Counted from the stretch's first letter, positions 12,696-27,496 are shown. The stretch: DNA of 64,000 nt from Climacteris rufus (GCA_013398175.1 VZRZ01008256.1:310001-374000), one strand, 5' to 3'. The notes: generated by a model not told the origin, from the sequence alone. Program-made: numbers and translations.

Positions 12696-14490
12696 CTATA
12701 ACAAAACAAAACAATTATTTGCCTCAAACTGACAGCACAAAATGTACTACAAAGACAAAAGAAAGTTACACTGAACTTCAATTAGTACACTGGGTCTGGA
12801 ATGCCTCAAAGAAACTTCTTGCAATGTCTTTAGCAACACTCCTGTTACTTCCAATACAAAACCAGAAAGGAGGTACATATAACAAGACTCAGAAGCCCCT
12901 CTAAATTCACCCGATTCACCTAGCTTTCCTCTTTCCAGACATCCTATCAGGTTAAGACCATTTTATATAGGAAAAAATCAAGTGTAAAATAAGCTAAGAC
13001 CTTTGTGCAGCAGAACCAAACTTCCACAGCAAAATTAGGAACAAATGGATCACTTCCAGGAATATGACTTTTGATCAATATGAGGAATCTGGTTACTGAG
13101 TTACTTTACATTTTAGCAGCCCTACCACCCACTCATGTCTTCAGAAAACAAATTTAGCATTGAAGTCCAACTTTCCAAAAGAAACAGTATGGAAACCAAA
13201 TGTTTTGCTCTAGGCTCCTTGAACACCCTTGCACTCCTAGGGACAAGACAGATGTAGTCAGTGCTTCTAATGTCACAGCACTGTGGAGTTAGTTGCAGAA
13301 ACTGATCACTCTGCGCTTCCCCAAAGAAATCATCTGCTAGTTCCCTGGCAAAGCATACACTTTCTATTCAAGCCTTTTACTCCCAAGTTAGTTTTCATCA
13401 TCAGTCACTTGGCTTGCTTAGTACCTACCTCAGGCAGCCATACCTCTATCTCTTGCAATAAGAGAGCAAAGAAAAAGCAAAAACACTTCAAAGAAAATCA
13501 GAATATAAAAGCCTTCACTTCTTCTCAACTATTTTTATTCTTCTCATTCTTGCAGAGGATATATTCTTCAGAGTTTCAAAACCCTTCATGCCTAGTCAGG
13601 TTCTCAAGAAGATATGCTTTCCTCTCCATCTCGAACAGGTTATAACCTCTTTGTTCTCCTCTCTCCAGGCCCACTCAAAAGAAAATACCTCCTTTACCTG
13701 GGCTATTATTGAGAAACTAATCAGCTGGATTCAATAAGTGAACAAGGGCACGAGATCCTCAGCTAATCAGGAGCAGCTAAAGGAGGGGTGAAGAGGAAAG
13801 GTACCAGAAGCTGAGAGAAATATGCACTGGTATCATTAAAGCCTATGAGTCTCTGTCAAGGCTCTATTTCACATTGCATAAGCACAAGACATTAAAAATG
13901 CAGAATATGCGATTAAAAGTGCTGTAGTGACACAATTTTAGACTTTTTCAGTTAAAATAGTATTTTTTATTCCAAAGTTTGTACATATATTTACAATTTC
14001 ATTTAAATTCTTAATGAAAACAATTACTGTTACTTACAAGAGGGAAAAATTAATTTCTATCATTAAACCCTTTTTGCTTGTGCTATTTTACTACTAACAG
14101 GTATTTTGTCATTTTTATCTTCAAACATCCCCAAATGCACACAACACACTAACATAACACATTTGAGTCTAAGCTTCTATGTGACTCTATGATTTCATAC
14201 TAACAACAAGGAGGAATTATGATACTAAAGAAACAGCTGCTGAGACAAAGTATTACTCAAAATTTAATAATACAATTGTATCAAATATGATTCCTAACCA
14301 ACTGACACTAAGCGAATGTCATTCAACCCTCAAGACAGAAATTTTAGCCCCTCTCTTTCACCATATACTCTAAACAAACCAAGTGTAAGCATTTTAACTA
14401 GTGTATTAATAATAGATTTATCCAGGTAGTTATTAATACTGTGAAAATTCCAAAACAAATTACCTATATGATAAACAATACTCTTGCTAA

Positions 14491-14505
14491 TTTTTTTTTT
14501 TTTTT
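14491..14505. repeat. Poly-T run
   Basis: Fifteen consecutive T. Confidence 0.9.
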
Positions 14506-17500
14506 ACTATAAAAATTCCTGTATATTCCAGCTATTTGCCCTGTATAAAGAAAGGTAAATTCTTGTGCTTTTTTTCCTTAAATGAGTCCATTTGGCTATT
14601 CAGGAGGTGAATATTTACCCTAACAGAGTTTTCTTCATAATGTACTACTCAAACTGAACACAAGAATTTTTAAAAGTCTTCCATTCTTCCCCACCAAATA
14701 TGGAGCACCATCACTGTGCACAAGCCAAAAGAACAGTTATCATGCTTGTTATCTAGAGCAACTCAGGAACAAGCAGAACTTTCTCCTACCATGCTGTGTA
14801 AGTGTTTGACCAAATTGCTTTTGCATTTACACAGTAAGCTGAGCCATGAGGTGGAAGTTGTGAAGCCTGACTCTTTCCTAACACTGTACTAAAATACACA
14901 TGTACAGCATAAACAGAGGTTTGTGCACTTTTATGAATCTGATTTATATTTCTCCCAGTTTTTTTGTTTGCTCGCTCTCTCACCCTCAGTTCCTCCTGAT
15001 TAGCTAGGGGAGCCATCTATGAGATCCAGATGGAAGCAGTTTCCTAACTTCTCCAAAAGATCTCAGGTCAAAACAGACCATTCCTTACGAGTGACCTTGG
15101 AAGGAGAGAAACAGAGAGCTCAGAACATAAATGTTAAAAAAAAAGTAAGTACAACTTTCAGGTGAGCATTAGGCTTGAAAGGTTCCCTTCATAGAGTAAA
15201 GTGCCATGTATGAGTCTACTCAGCAGTAAGAAAACATCATAAGCACACAATACTCTCCTGTCACTGATTTACTTTCCTAGATGTTTGACAGTAATCTCTA
15301 CCATTGCACACTGTTTTGGAGGTGGATCTAAATGCCAGGATGAAAAGGGGAAACTTCACAACGCAAGAAGAGTAAAATTCTAGTGAAAATGAACATAATT
15401 AAGTATAATTTCCCATTACTGGCTACAGAAGACCACTTTAAATCTATTGACAGACAGATATAAGCCCTCTTATACCGCCTCTTCTGTCTGAAGACAAAAC
15501 AGCAACACAGAAAGTGCAACAAGACTATGAAGTTTTATAGGAACGAAGAGTAAAAAAGCTCAATGGTGAATTTTTTGGCCTCTTAAAGGGGACTCACCCA
15601 AAGGTGATAGATAAAACCAACAGCACCAAGACCTAATACTAACTTTCTCTGAGGCTGGTTTACAATTGCAGTAAAAATAAGCCCAGAAACCACAGACAAT
15701 TAGAAGTTTTAGTTCAGCATTTTGATTTTTCAAGGAAGGGAGAAACTCAAAAGAACAAGAATGAGAAATATATTCAACCCAGGCCCAAAAATCCCATCAG
15801 AATGTTCCACCACGAGAAGCTAACAGCAATGTTTAATTCGTGCTGTCTTACCTTTGTGATTACAGAATTATTAGACTGATTTTTAACTCAGTACTCAACG
15901 TAAGCAACATTTTGTAAATATGTTAGGGTTTCTTTTGAAGACACTATGAAGGCTTTGGATTAAACATCTATACATTGCTTAGTATTATGCTATTGTAAGG
16001 GTTTTAATACACCATCTCAAAATGCTTCTCCACAGATATTCAGATTAAAAAAAAAGGTACAGTAAGATATTAGAGATATCAAAATAAGGTACTGGCTTTT
16101 AGCCCTACTCAAGGATGCTACTGTCCCCTAGGAAATAATACACTGTATACCTAGCCCTAAAGATTTTCAGTTCTATGCTTGACAACTTGCAATAACTGAT
16201 AGTTCAAGGACACCTCAGTTAAGCATCTTCTGCTTATATATAATGCAGATACAGCGGAAGGAGAACAAGCCCTCTTGTTCGACAGATGGCACACAGGGAA
16301 GAGGATTAAGGTGAAACAAGAAAATAAAAAAACTTTCTGTATACTCAGTACAAAAGTCTAATTGCAGAATAATGGCTCTGGATCAGCCACATTGGGATAG
16401 TTGCCAGGTACTATAATTATAAAGAGAACAGGGTTATTGTTGGCAAAATAGATCAACCTTAAATCAATTTGAACATGCAACAGGAGTTCTGCACTACTTC
16501 CACATGCAATGCATAAGGTACGTTGCCCAAAGTCATAAACAAAAAGCACATGGCAATGGGTTCTCGTTTCAGAGTCTTTCGGGTTTTCTTTAGTGGTTTT
16601 GTTTTTATAGTTCAGACAAATATTATTTATAGTTCAATAGGCATGGTAAAAAATATTGGCTTTGCCACATAAGTTCAAGAATTCAAGCAATTGCTTGACA
16701 TCTTAACACAGGAAACCAAGTGGATAAAGAACATAAGCCACTCAGTGTCTGTGGGGAAGAACTGTTTACAGATCTGAATTATTTACTGTTTATACTCACT
16801 GCTATTAGTTTACTCAGGCATAGCTACACCAAGTCAAGACTATAATTCACAAAAGTATTTAAACACACTCTTTAATTCAAGGATTCAAGCATCCTTTAAC
16901 ACAAAACCATTTGTAGCAAGGAATAAGAATTCTCCATGTGCTAAATGCTTTAATGCATACAAGGAGTTTATTTTAATACATGAACCTTACATGAAATAAG
17001 TATTCTTAGTTACAGTGCATTTGATGTGTATAAGTTAATTTTGCCTTTCTTTAAAATACATATTAGGAATTATCTCTAGCTACTCCATCGAGAATCTAGC
17101 ACAGCCTTCTCTGTGTTCATCACACATAAACTCCAAGCCCACCTTCTTTCATGAAAGTTCCCACAGTGAGAACTCTTATTCTAGAGCAACCTTTCAATAC
17201 AGAACTAAAGTCCCATGAGGGGAGAGTGATTGCATTTCTTAGCAAGGGTAGACAGAGAAACACAAATTCCAAATGAATACAATCACACATCAGCCTCAAA
17301 GAAAGTGTGAGAAGTAAAACAGGAAATAAAGATCAGCAACAGAATAAAAATATTAAGTCGGATATCTAACATCTTTTTGACATATCAACTTTCACACAAT
17401 AACCTTTTTGATCCCTGATACGGCAACTGGCCAAGTCAGAGGGCAAAAACTCTGTTTAAAGCAATCTATAGTATCTTTTACACAATTTCTGAATTTTTCC

Positions 17501-19264
17501 TAATGCACAGTTGTATACAAGTCTGCCATCTGTCACTGAGGAGATCAACTTTGTATTATTTAGATAAGTATAACAGATTAGCAATTCAAACTCCCAGTGC
17601 ATTCTTCTTTTTTGGGAAGTGCATTTACATTTGAGTACAAACAAAATAACTGTACTCAATTTTCCTTTTCCTCACACACAGGCGGGCAGGGTGAGGTAAA
17701 TCTGGGAAAAAATTGGTTAAATTATCTTGAACAGAGAGATGATTTGATATATGCATAAAATAGGATTTTTCTTTTTTCCTGACCATATATGTCTTACCCT
17801 CACCTAGAATATATTTACACTTGGTGGAGTTCTCATCCTCTTCAAAAATGTTGTATTTTGAACACTTAAGAGACATTTAGAACAATTTTAATCTAAAATT
17901 AGTTTAAGAGGCAAATCAGGAACTAGTATAGCATAGACCTTGGGGAAAAAGGTAGAAAGAGGAAGTTGTTATATCAAATCACTTTCACCTTTCATTTTAG
18001 GAAAGGAATTTGCTTTTGAGCAAATGCCTTTTGTGGTTTTGCACATTTATGTTAATTTCCAATAAAACTTTAATTTAATAAATGCGTGAAGGATCTTTCT
18101 TTGACAATTTGTTATGGAGACAGGAAATTAAAACTGCATGTCTCACATTAAAGAAATTGCCTTCATAGCAAATGGAACTACTCAAGTTGCAAAAAATGCA
18201 TAGGTGTATATTTATACCTATATGTCCATAAAATGGCTTTTCAGATTGAAGGAACATTTTTCTAACTGTCTGAGTAGTAAAACAATGGAATAGTCAATCC
18301 AAGGAACTGTGGAATCCATGTACAGGCATGCAAGAAATTACACCATGCCTCAGAGATGATCGATACAACTCTGGTCATCTATTAAGGTGGATCTCAACTT
18401 TAAATTTAAATTTCTATGAACACTATGAGAAATACGAGGAGAACTGACAATAGGTTCCCTCAGAGTCCATAAAATTCACATCAGAAACTGAAGTATATCT
18501 GTCTCAAATCTATTCTCCTTTTCCTAAACTTCTCAGAGTATTTAACTTGGTAGTACAATTTCATTACCCTAATTTGTATTATAGGAAAGGAATTTAATAG
18601 CTTTTACATCAATGGAAATGGGATCAAAAGTACCTTTAAAAATTATTTTATCAATTCTTTACCTTGTCACAGCTTAAAAAGGCATTGCAGTAAGATTTAC
18701 AACACTCATAATTATTTATTACATACCTCTGTCAAGACTTTTTCTTAGCATTACAGATACAGCAGTAATCAAATCGTAACTATGCAAAAACCTCATCAAG
18801 GAAATCCTGAACAACAAATTTTCAAGCAAGAACAAATAATTTTTTTATAAATATATATTAAAATTTATTGTAGTTTCTATATCATACTATTACAGAAAAC
18901 AACAATCAAAAATTCACTCAGTTTTCTGGTAGAAAGTACTAAAGTCCCTACTATTTTATTTGTCTTCAGCTGTATATATCTATTTATCTATCTTCAGCAG
19001 TACATACAGGTTTTCTTTTCAAGGATCATGTAGTCCCTAATAAGTGGTATAGATACGTTATTGGGAGCAAATAGGAGGTTTTGTCCTCTCTGGATTGCTG
19101 CTACGGTAATATGGTGTCAGCAGGAGAAATATGAACCGAATTGCTTCTCTCTTCAAGAATGGCTTTATACAAATAGCACAGGTTGGGAGAAAAAGGGAGA
19201 AGAAACATGTAACTTTAAGTTTTGTTATCTGACTGCCTGCTCAGCTCCGGATCTCAAAAACATA

Positions 19265-19358
19265 CCCTCAACAAAACAATCAAACCAAAAGAACAAAAAA
19301 GACCAAAAAAAAGCCAACCAACCAACCAACCAAAAAAAAACCCAAAAACTAAAACCAG
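19265..19358. repeat. A/C-rich low-complexity tract with (CCAA)n
   Basis: The tract is almost only A and C on the plus strand and includes five CCAA units at about 19314..19334. Confidence 0.85.
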
Positions 19359-20405
19359 CAGAGAAGAGAGAACATGCTACTTTAAAAATTTAAAAGGGTA
19401 CATTCATATTGTACTGTAGTTGAATCTTTGGAGTATTGTTTGCTTATCATTCACATGAGGTAAAGAGAAAGAAACCTGTTACTAACACAAAATGAAATCT
19501 CTAGTTGTAGCAGTGATGTGTTCTCCCATTCCTCAACCCATAAAGGGCAGGAAGTAGGTAAAGGAAGAGCATTTCCTGGAGAGAGAGGAGTGAAAAGGAC
19601 AAACGGAAACCTCTGAAATGTACTTATTTTGCAGATGTTTGAGAAGCATTTCTATAAAAAGAATATCCAAGTGGAAAAAAAAAAAGTAAATTATGACTTT
19701 GTGACCACATTAGACATAATTTCCAGATTTCAACAGACTTAATAAGATTGAGCCAATTCTTCATGTTAATTTAAGCTCATAACTTCTGTGTCAGACTGCA
19801 AGGAAAAAAGGGCACAAGTTTTTTTTTAAGAGTCCATGAAGTGGGAAAAGTTGATTATCAATATTCTGTGTACATCAAGGACATGGTAGTACTTCATGTG
19901 CACTTCTTAAAAGCTGAAACAAGAGAAAATACTACAAAATGACAGCAGTAAGGCTCAGCAGTACAAAAATGAGGAGCAGTAGTGGCAGTGAGCAGAAGAC
20001 TGAATGAGTGGAGCAAGCATCAGCAATGTCTGGCAGTGTGTCATAAGACACAGGTCACAGCACAAACCTCTGGAAACTACAACTGGGGCTTGTTGCCTCA
20101 CAGGACTCCATAGAGTAAGGAAGGCTTTGACTCAGGAGTGGGGAACAATCAGCTGGCCTAGCTGTTGCCTTGACAAAGAGGACTGCAAAATTATTATTAT
20201 TATACTTCAGGAATTAGCTCTTATATGTTACCTGTTTATCTGTAATGAAATATTGTTTGCTGAGTCAATTAATTTGTACAAAGAAAAAATTAGGCCAGTG
20301 CTCTCGAGATTAATTCTTGCAGGTATCTAGGAATTTTACTAGATGCCACTTTAAATTGCAACCTGGCCTTTGCTGTTGGCAGTGGTGTCCTAGCAGAAAA
20401 AGTCA

Positions 20406-20444
20406 GTTATACCACTAACCATTGGAAGTTATACCACTAACCAT
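20406..20444. repeat. 22-bp-period duplication
   Basis: GTTATACCACTAACCAT occurs at 20406..20422 and 20428..20444. Confidence 0.9.
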
Positions 20445-22040
20445 CCAACTCTGTAGCTTACAACTTCCAAATAACCAATATGAAATGAGTGATATAAAAC
20501 AAACTGTGGTTTATCTTAAATATGTTCATTTTTCAATTAATCATTTTCAATTAATTAATCAATAATTAATTTCTAAATCTTGCAGCCTGTGCTCTATGGA
20601 ACATTAGAGTCGAGTATCCCTCACCTTTTTCATTCATTTGAAGCATTAAAAATGCAGCCTCTAAATTTCCAACATATACACTGCAGAGTAAAACCTCTAT
20701 GTGTGTGTGTGAAGTGATTGCTTTAAAATATATCATGAGGTTTATCAGTGGCATTGTTTTGTTTTAGCAGAAGAATGACTACATATGAACTCCGAAAATT
20801 CAACTGACTGAAGACTTCAATAAACATTTCACAAAAATAAGCAATAGAATTTTTCTTAAAATACATGGCTTTTAAAACTGCTGCAAGTAATACAATGGTG
20901 GGTGGAAAGACTCATTCTAACCCCCATTCCCACTTTAATAAGTCTAGCAAAAATAAAAGAAAAAAACAGACCACACAATTTGGTTTGTCCAGTGTATTTA
21001 GAATGCTGCAGTGTACAATGCAAGATAAGCAGCAACACATGCTGTTTTGATATGAGTTGCTCTATCACTGCAGCAGAGCAGCAATATCCTCAGTAGTATT
21101 CTGCAGCCTGAGCTGAATCTAATCATAACTCTGAAGCCAAGGGATGCACAGTACATCTATTTAGTCTAACTACTTATCACCAAATGCCACAGCCACCAGA
21201 ATGTTTTTTTCATTTAACATTAGAACAGACTGGCTGTAGACCATTAACCACAGCCAACAACTGAATGAGCAAGCAAGTGAGGAACAGAATTCAACCATAA
21301 AAAAGGCTTCACAGATTCATTTCATAACTGAAGGACATGCTAGGATAAAAAGTATCTACTGTGGAACACAACCTGAAAAAAAATCTACTACTAATGGTAA
21401 AGTGTTTGCTTCAGTACTTAAATAAATTAATTCACACAAACTGCCTCAAGAATGGCATTCTACATCTCTAGTACCAGTGGGTCTTTTATAATTAATGTGC
21501 ATGGTCAAGCTGATATCTTGAAAAAGCTCAAACTAAAATGTCCTTAACAGGGTTAGGTACAGGAACTAAACAGATCCACAAACTTAAAGCAAAATTACAG
21601 TTGCACAGATAGTGTCTCAGAAAACCCCAAAATACAAAATTATAGGGTTGTAACAGCTGTAATCAACACAAGACTTATCCCTGCTCCTCTATTTTTCTTC
21701 ATTCTAAGATATATTATAAACATGTGCTGTTTAATATATACTGTCACAGGAAAACAAATAGGATGTTCCATGGAACAAATTTATTAATATGGAATCTTTT
21801 TTTTCCTTTTTTTCCCCCCATGAATTCAACCAAAACAAGCTCCAGAAGCTGGCTTTGTGACTGTCACACAAAGATGGAATAACCTGTAAAAAATGAATTT
21901 AGCTATGTCTGAGTCAACAGTGTGCAGTACTGTAGTCACTCTTGTACGTGAAGAATTATTCCATGATGCATATCCTACAGAGAACACATGAGCTGTCACA
22001 GCTCCTAGTAAATTTGAATTTAGCATGTATGACCCGTACG

Positions 22041-22191
22041 AAAAAAAAGCAAACAACCAAAAAACCCCCCCAAAAAACCCCCAAAACCAAAACAAAACAC
22101 AACCCCCCCCAAAAAAAACAACAAAAAAAAATCAAACCACACCAAAAAAACAAACAAAAAACCCTCCAAAAAAACCTCCCAAAACAACAAC
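22041..22191. repeat. A/C-only low-complexity tract
   Basis: Positions 22050..22131 contain no G or T on the plus strand. C-runs of 7, 5 and 8 alternate with A-runs. A (TA)-rich stretch follows to about 22230. Confidence 0.9.
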
Positions 22192-24267
22192 TATATATAT
22201 CTAAAATATACGTATCTAAATATATATATGTATATCTAAAATTTGTAACTATTCTTACATATTGAGATAGTAAATACTGACAGTTAAAGTTTGAGGCAGA
22301 CCCAAGAAGTAGAACTATGCTATCTGATTCCCCACATGGTGACTCAGTGAGAAGGACAAACTACTTCTTCCTCTTATTCCTTCTGTAAAACTGAGAAGAA
22401 TGCCTATAAGCACGCAGAGTTTGCACACTTAGGGCAAAGTTCTCAGGTAGTATATAAGTGGTTTATTGCCTTTTCAAGTCCGTTTAGATTTATAAGCTGA
22501 GTATGTAAATAATAACCTGGGTTAATATAAAAAACATGCAACCCTACAAATTCAGAGATACAGGAATTATCATCAAGGCAAGCAATATAAGCCCAGACAA
22601 ATAAGTGAAACAATTATTCATGCTCTTGGGACTGGCCTGTGTAAGCCCTTCTGCTTAATTTAAAACCTGATGCATTTTGTTCTACCACACCCAAAGTAAC
22701 ATTTTAAATATCAATGCCCTTCTCTTTTTTATATTTTCTTGTGTGAAATCAGACACATTACTCCTGAGAACTCCACAGAACACCTTTCGATACTACATAT
22801 ACTGCTCCATATACCCACTAGTACTGTGCTTCCCAGTGACTGCCTTTCCTTCTTCTTATAAAAGATACTAATGCTGCAATCATTAGTATTGCCTTTTATT
22901 ATTCATTCTGTGGTTCAAAATGCGTTCTTTATTTTAAAGAGCCTTACATCTGACTGACATTCCCGTGGTAAGGCGAGCTAAAATTAATGCTTGACCTGCT
23001 ATGAGCTCAGCTCTACACAGCCCTTTTCCTCCCTTGGCATTGATTCACTCCTTTCTGAATAATACAAGTCTAATTAATGCCAACTATTTTTCAAATGCCT
23101 GACACAAATTTGGGCAAATTTCCTGTACTAAAGTCAACTGAAATTTCCAGTCAATATATGCTGTGGAATCAGGCAGAGGCAGAAGAGGGGACTTCAAGAA
23201 CAACTGTCAGAGAGGATCTGAACAGATTTTCAATTAATTAGTTTAAAATATTTTCTATTCAAAAGGACAACTCATCACTTACAGAACACAAGTAAACATT
23301 TGTCCCAAGGCCACATTCATGCATAATTCAGCAGGAACCAAATATGTCCATTGGGAACTTTTTTGAAAAAGTTAACTTGATGAAAACTCATGTCTGGATT
23401 CAGCCAGAAGTATTTGTTGATTTTAGTTTTAAATTTTGTTGATATCTGGGTTAAAAGTAACAAATGAAAAATATATTTTGAAAGCAAAAATTTAAAATTA
23501 GTCTTTTTTTCCCCCAAATCTTATATACATGTCAGAACTTTACTAATACTACTAACGAATAGACATTCAAGTTGAAAATTCTGTCTGTGAAACCAAAACA
23601 ATACTTTCTAATTTTATCATAGACAGAAAAAAGTGTCAAGTACCACCCCAAAGTCTTACATGTACACAGCTTGAGATTTCAGGTGTATATGAAGAAAGTC
23701 CAATAATTTTTTTTTCTCTCTGAGAAAATTTAAAAATGTTAAATTCCATTATGCAGATTGATGATGTATTTAGGTAGCACACATAACCCTAAATTCTACT
23801 TTTGACTGTATGATCAAAAGTCCCTCAATAAATCCAGTGTTTGAGAAGAACGATCTTTAGCAACCATGTTAAGAAAGCAAACATACACACTTCCCTAGCC
23901 TTCTACAACCACAGGTAACAGAGGAATAGGACATAAAGCAGAGATTTACTTTAGATGCTTGATTTGCTTTAGATGCATTACCAGAAATTCCACCATTTAA
24001 TTTTTCAAGTATTTTTAACACTAGAAAACAGAAAGAAATCATCACACCTCACATTTTCCAGAAGGGGGAAAAAATCCACTTAGCAACCCACTTTTGTTGC
24101 TATTAATTTATCACTGCATGTGATATGATTTAACTTAGAGAAAGTGTTTCTGAAAATATTACTTTAATTTTTCCTGTACTTCCTTAAATAGTAAACCAAC
24201 ATCTTTACAACAGTGAGAGAAATTATGACAAAGGACTTGGACTGGATTAAGAATTGATGTTCTATTT

Positions 24268-24450
24268 TGTTGAGTTCAACCTGGCTGGATGCCAGGTGCC
24301 CACCAAAGCCACTCCATCACTTCCCCTCCTCAACTGGACAGGGAAGAGGTAATATAATAAAAGGTTGAGATACGGCTAGGAAGAGATCACTCTAATTACT
24401 GTCGGGCAAAACAGACTCAACCTGGAGCAAAATTAACTTCTTGCCAAGAA
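24268..24450 (+). mobile_element. Avian interspersed repeat, probably ERVL-type LTR fragment
   Basis: The sequence starts TGTTGAGTTCAACCTGGCTG. It contains GATGCCAGGTGCCCACCAAAG, AGAGATCACTC and GGGCAAAACAGACTCAACCT, and it fades after TTCTTGCC. I recall these blocks, in this order, as a repeat found widely in bird genomes and classed with LTR elements. No far end or target duplication is evident, so the copy is truncated. Orientation is assumed from the TG start. Confidence 0.55.
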
Positions 24451-24765
24451 ATGCACAGGGTCTCATAACTTCTATGTGACTTTGGAAGTCTCCAAAAAAA
24501 AGAAGAAAAAAGGATAAAAATATGATCACAGTTTACTGCAGATATAGAAAAGTTCACCATAGTATAAACTGGGGGAAAAATTAATTTCAATACCATACTG
24601 AAGTGGTAGTATGCTAGTAACTTGCTTAACTCATTAACAGCCGCTAATTAAAATGTCAGGCCACTAGAACTTTAACTACCTACAGCTTTCACTCTTTTTT
24701 GTGAAGCATGTGAAATGATTTCTTCCTGGTATAACCACTTTAGTAAAAGCTGAGAGCAAAACACA

Positions 24766-24850
24766 CCAAAACAAAAAAAAAAACAAAAACCAAAAACCAA
24801 AACAAAACAAACCCCCCCCCCCAAAAAAAATCCAACAAAAACCCCAAATA
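24766..24850. repeat. A/C-rich tract with an 11-base C run
   Basis: AAAAACCAAAAACC-type repeats are followed by C x 11 (24812..24822) and A x 8. It has the same strand bias as the tract at 22.05 kb. Confidence 0.85.
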
Positions 24851-25350
24851 AACTGTTATTTAGAGGATTCTTTCCTTTTTGTGTGACAATATCAGAAATA
24901 GATTAGTCTCTCAATTCAAAAATCCTTGCAATATTCAATAACCAGAGTTGCTCAAGAGCGGACAGAACACCTGGGCGGACAATGGAATGAGTATTTTTTT
25001 AGTACATGCAACTTGTCCTCTGAAGTCTCTTCTTCCGCACTGTATACACCAGTACTCACTGTGTTCCAGGATCAGTCTCCCCTTTTGTAAACTGCCATGG
25101 AATAAAAACACAAGAAACAACTAGAAGTATCAGTAGCCTCACATACATTAACCATGTATGTGTTTCCAAAACACATACAAGCTATCCAATTAATTAGCAT
25201 GTAAAATAGAAGTAATGGTCAGTGTAACCCTAAATACTTCAGTCATCATTTAAAAATACAAAAATGGAAACCATTTCATGAGAAATTTCAAGAGAAAGAC
25301 TGTTTCCATGTTTTAACAATACCTATAATGAACTTCAAATGTGAGTCTTG

Positions 25351-25392
25351 TGGGGTTTTTTTTTGTTGTTTTGTCTGTTTGTTTGTTTTCCA
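25351..25392. repeat. T/G-rich low-complexity tract
   Basis: GGGGTTTTTTTTTTGTTG followed by (GTTT)n. It is the complementary type of the A/C tracts. Confidence 0.75.
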
Positions 25393-26296
25393 ATATGAGC
25401 ATTTTTCCACTGAATTTCCTGGCAAGTTTTACTATTCACATTTCAACATCACCTGCAGAACCTTCAGTCAAGGTTGCCTAAAAATAGTTTATTTTTAGCT
25501 TGTAGACAGAACTTTCACACAAGTTGGCATTTCTAGTTACTCCAAGACATGTGGTTTCTTTTTTTCGCTTTCCTTTTGTATTAAGAGGAGGACAGATTCC
25601 CCCAGACACCACTTCACTGCAAGCATGCAGGGTGGACAATTGTGTCACATAATCAAATCCAAAAGGTAGCTCTGTTCCTTGAGAAGCAGTGATTACAGGG
25701 CATTGTTTGATGAGCTAGTGTCTATAAAGCAAATTATAGCAAAACAATCATATATCTCTGCCTTTTCACATATATTCACTGGATGTCAGACAAATTGTTT
25801 CAAAGCAGTCCAACCATTTTCCTCTGTCAGCTTATTTAATGAAAACAGCAAGGAAAAGAAAGAAAGTCACCTTACACATATTTCAGTCATAAACTGCACT
25901 GAGATAACTATACTAGAGTTTTGTACTTGTGAACTTAATTCATAGCCTCAAAAGAAGGAAGCTATGACAGGAAAGTAGGCACTGTTTATTTGGTTTAATT
26001 TTTTTTTTTTAGGAATCCAAACATCTTGTTGGCCTTTTGAAGGCCAAAAGGGTAAAACAATGCTCAAAAAATATTTTGGTGAATGTAACTACGTCCTCTG
26101 CTAAGCTGAATTTTCTATACATGAAAATAATTAAGTTTACAGTATAAAGTCAAATGAAAGCACATAGACAGTATCACAGAGGAACACATTATACATAATT
26201 TTTGCAGAAATTTAACAGTTGCAGTGTTAAGGAAAGGAAGTAGTGAATTTTAAGAGTGAAAGTTTTCTACTGTCTTTGGAATGGCATGCTTGTGAT

Positions 26297-26317
26297 TATC
26301 ATCATCATCATCATCAT
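26297..26317. repeat. (ATC)7 microsatellite
   Basis: Seven tandem ATC units. Confidence 0.9.
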
Positions 26318-27248
26318 TTTCAATAATGAAGTCTGTAACATGCAAGGTTACTGAAGAGAATGTAAGCAAAATGTGGCACTGGCATACAACACTGATAGCA
26401 AATTCCCTTAATTATCGTGAAGATTAGACCAAAAAAGAGTCTTGCTCATTTGGCAAACCTTAAAACTGAAGTTCTTCTTATGGGTTTTGAACTGGATTGA
26501 GGTAAAGGAATGTCTTTCTTAAATCTTTACAGAGATGGAATTTAAAGCTGGCTGATAACACCTTATTCCATGTTTTAAAATTAAAAGATGACACAAAAGT
26601 AGCAAGGAAAAATTCCATTTACTATTGCCTCTGAATTGAAAAGTAAGGTCTTGATATGCTATAATTGCTGCCAAGTATTTGTTCAAGCACTTTCACTACA
26701 GTTTAATCAGGATTCATTTCCTCCTTCTCTGAATTTGAGTTTTCACAGCAAACTAAGCAACATTTCTTTGTTCCAAGGAATCAAGCAGTAATTGCCCTGA
26801 ACTGACAAACTTGATCATTTCTACACCTCTCCCAAGAGACAAGCAGCTCAATTTAGATAGTCTATAGAGCTCTCCTCCTCCTTACACACAGACAGGTCTA
26901 GCCTGAAGGTCTCTAAACTGTTCGTTCTTTCCAAACTCTGCCTGGAAATGAGCCACATGTTGTTGAAGACTATCCAGATAAACTTCCTTTTCCAGAATTA
27001 CTACAAAACATATCAAAACAACCAAACATAAAACTAAAACAGCCAAGAATCTACAGATAAACTCCTAAGAAATATTACTTAGATAGCCCTAAAAAAGTTT
27101 AAGCACAGAGAGATGACAGAGCCCAAAACTAAACCATCACTCTAGACTGCAACGTGCCAAATTAAAAGACCCAGTTTAGCTGAGATCTCCTCTCATATCC
27201 CACCTCCCCAAGAAAACCCAAACACAAAACTTCTAAAGTCACAGTTCC

Positions 27249-27264
27249 TTTTTTTTTTTTTTTT
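27249..27264. repeat. Poly-T run
   Basis: Sixteen consecutive T, followed by CAGG. I see no coding sequence after this CAG. Confidence 0.9.
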
Positions 27265-27460
27265 CAGGCTGTAACTCTATTAAAACCCCAAGTATTACAC
27301 ACTAAATATGTTCACCAATATCAGCATTGGATCACTAACATTGATGTAAGTCCATTGATAGGTCTCACCACTATACAGATGAGGTAATACTATACTGGGA
27401 CTATCACAAGCAGTTGGTATCTGCTTCTTACTGTTTTATTTCAATTTTATTTTTACTTTG

Positions 27461-27496
27461 CCTTCTTTCTTTCTTTCTCTTTCTTTCTCTCTTTCT
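27461..27496. repeat. (TTTC)n polypyrimidine microsatellite
   Basis: CTTTCTTTCTTTCTCTTTCT pattern, all pyrimidine on the plus strand. Confidence 0.9.

Noticed and set aside
14180..14205. TCTATGTGACTCTATGATTTC as a plus-strand CR1 terminus
   Set aside because: No CR1 sequence lies upstream of it, so it is probably chance.
27240..27300. Poly-T followed by CAGG as a splice acceptor of a further exon
   Set aside because: It is on the plus strand, opposite to the gene, and the following frame is short and featureless.
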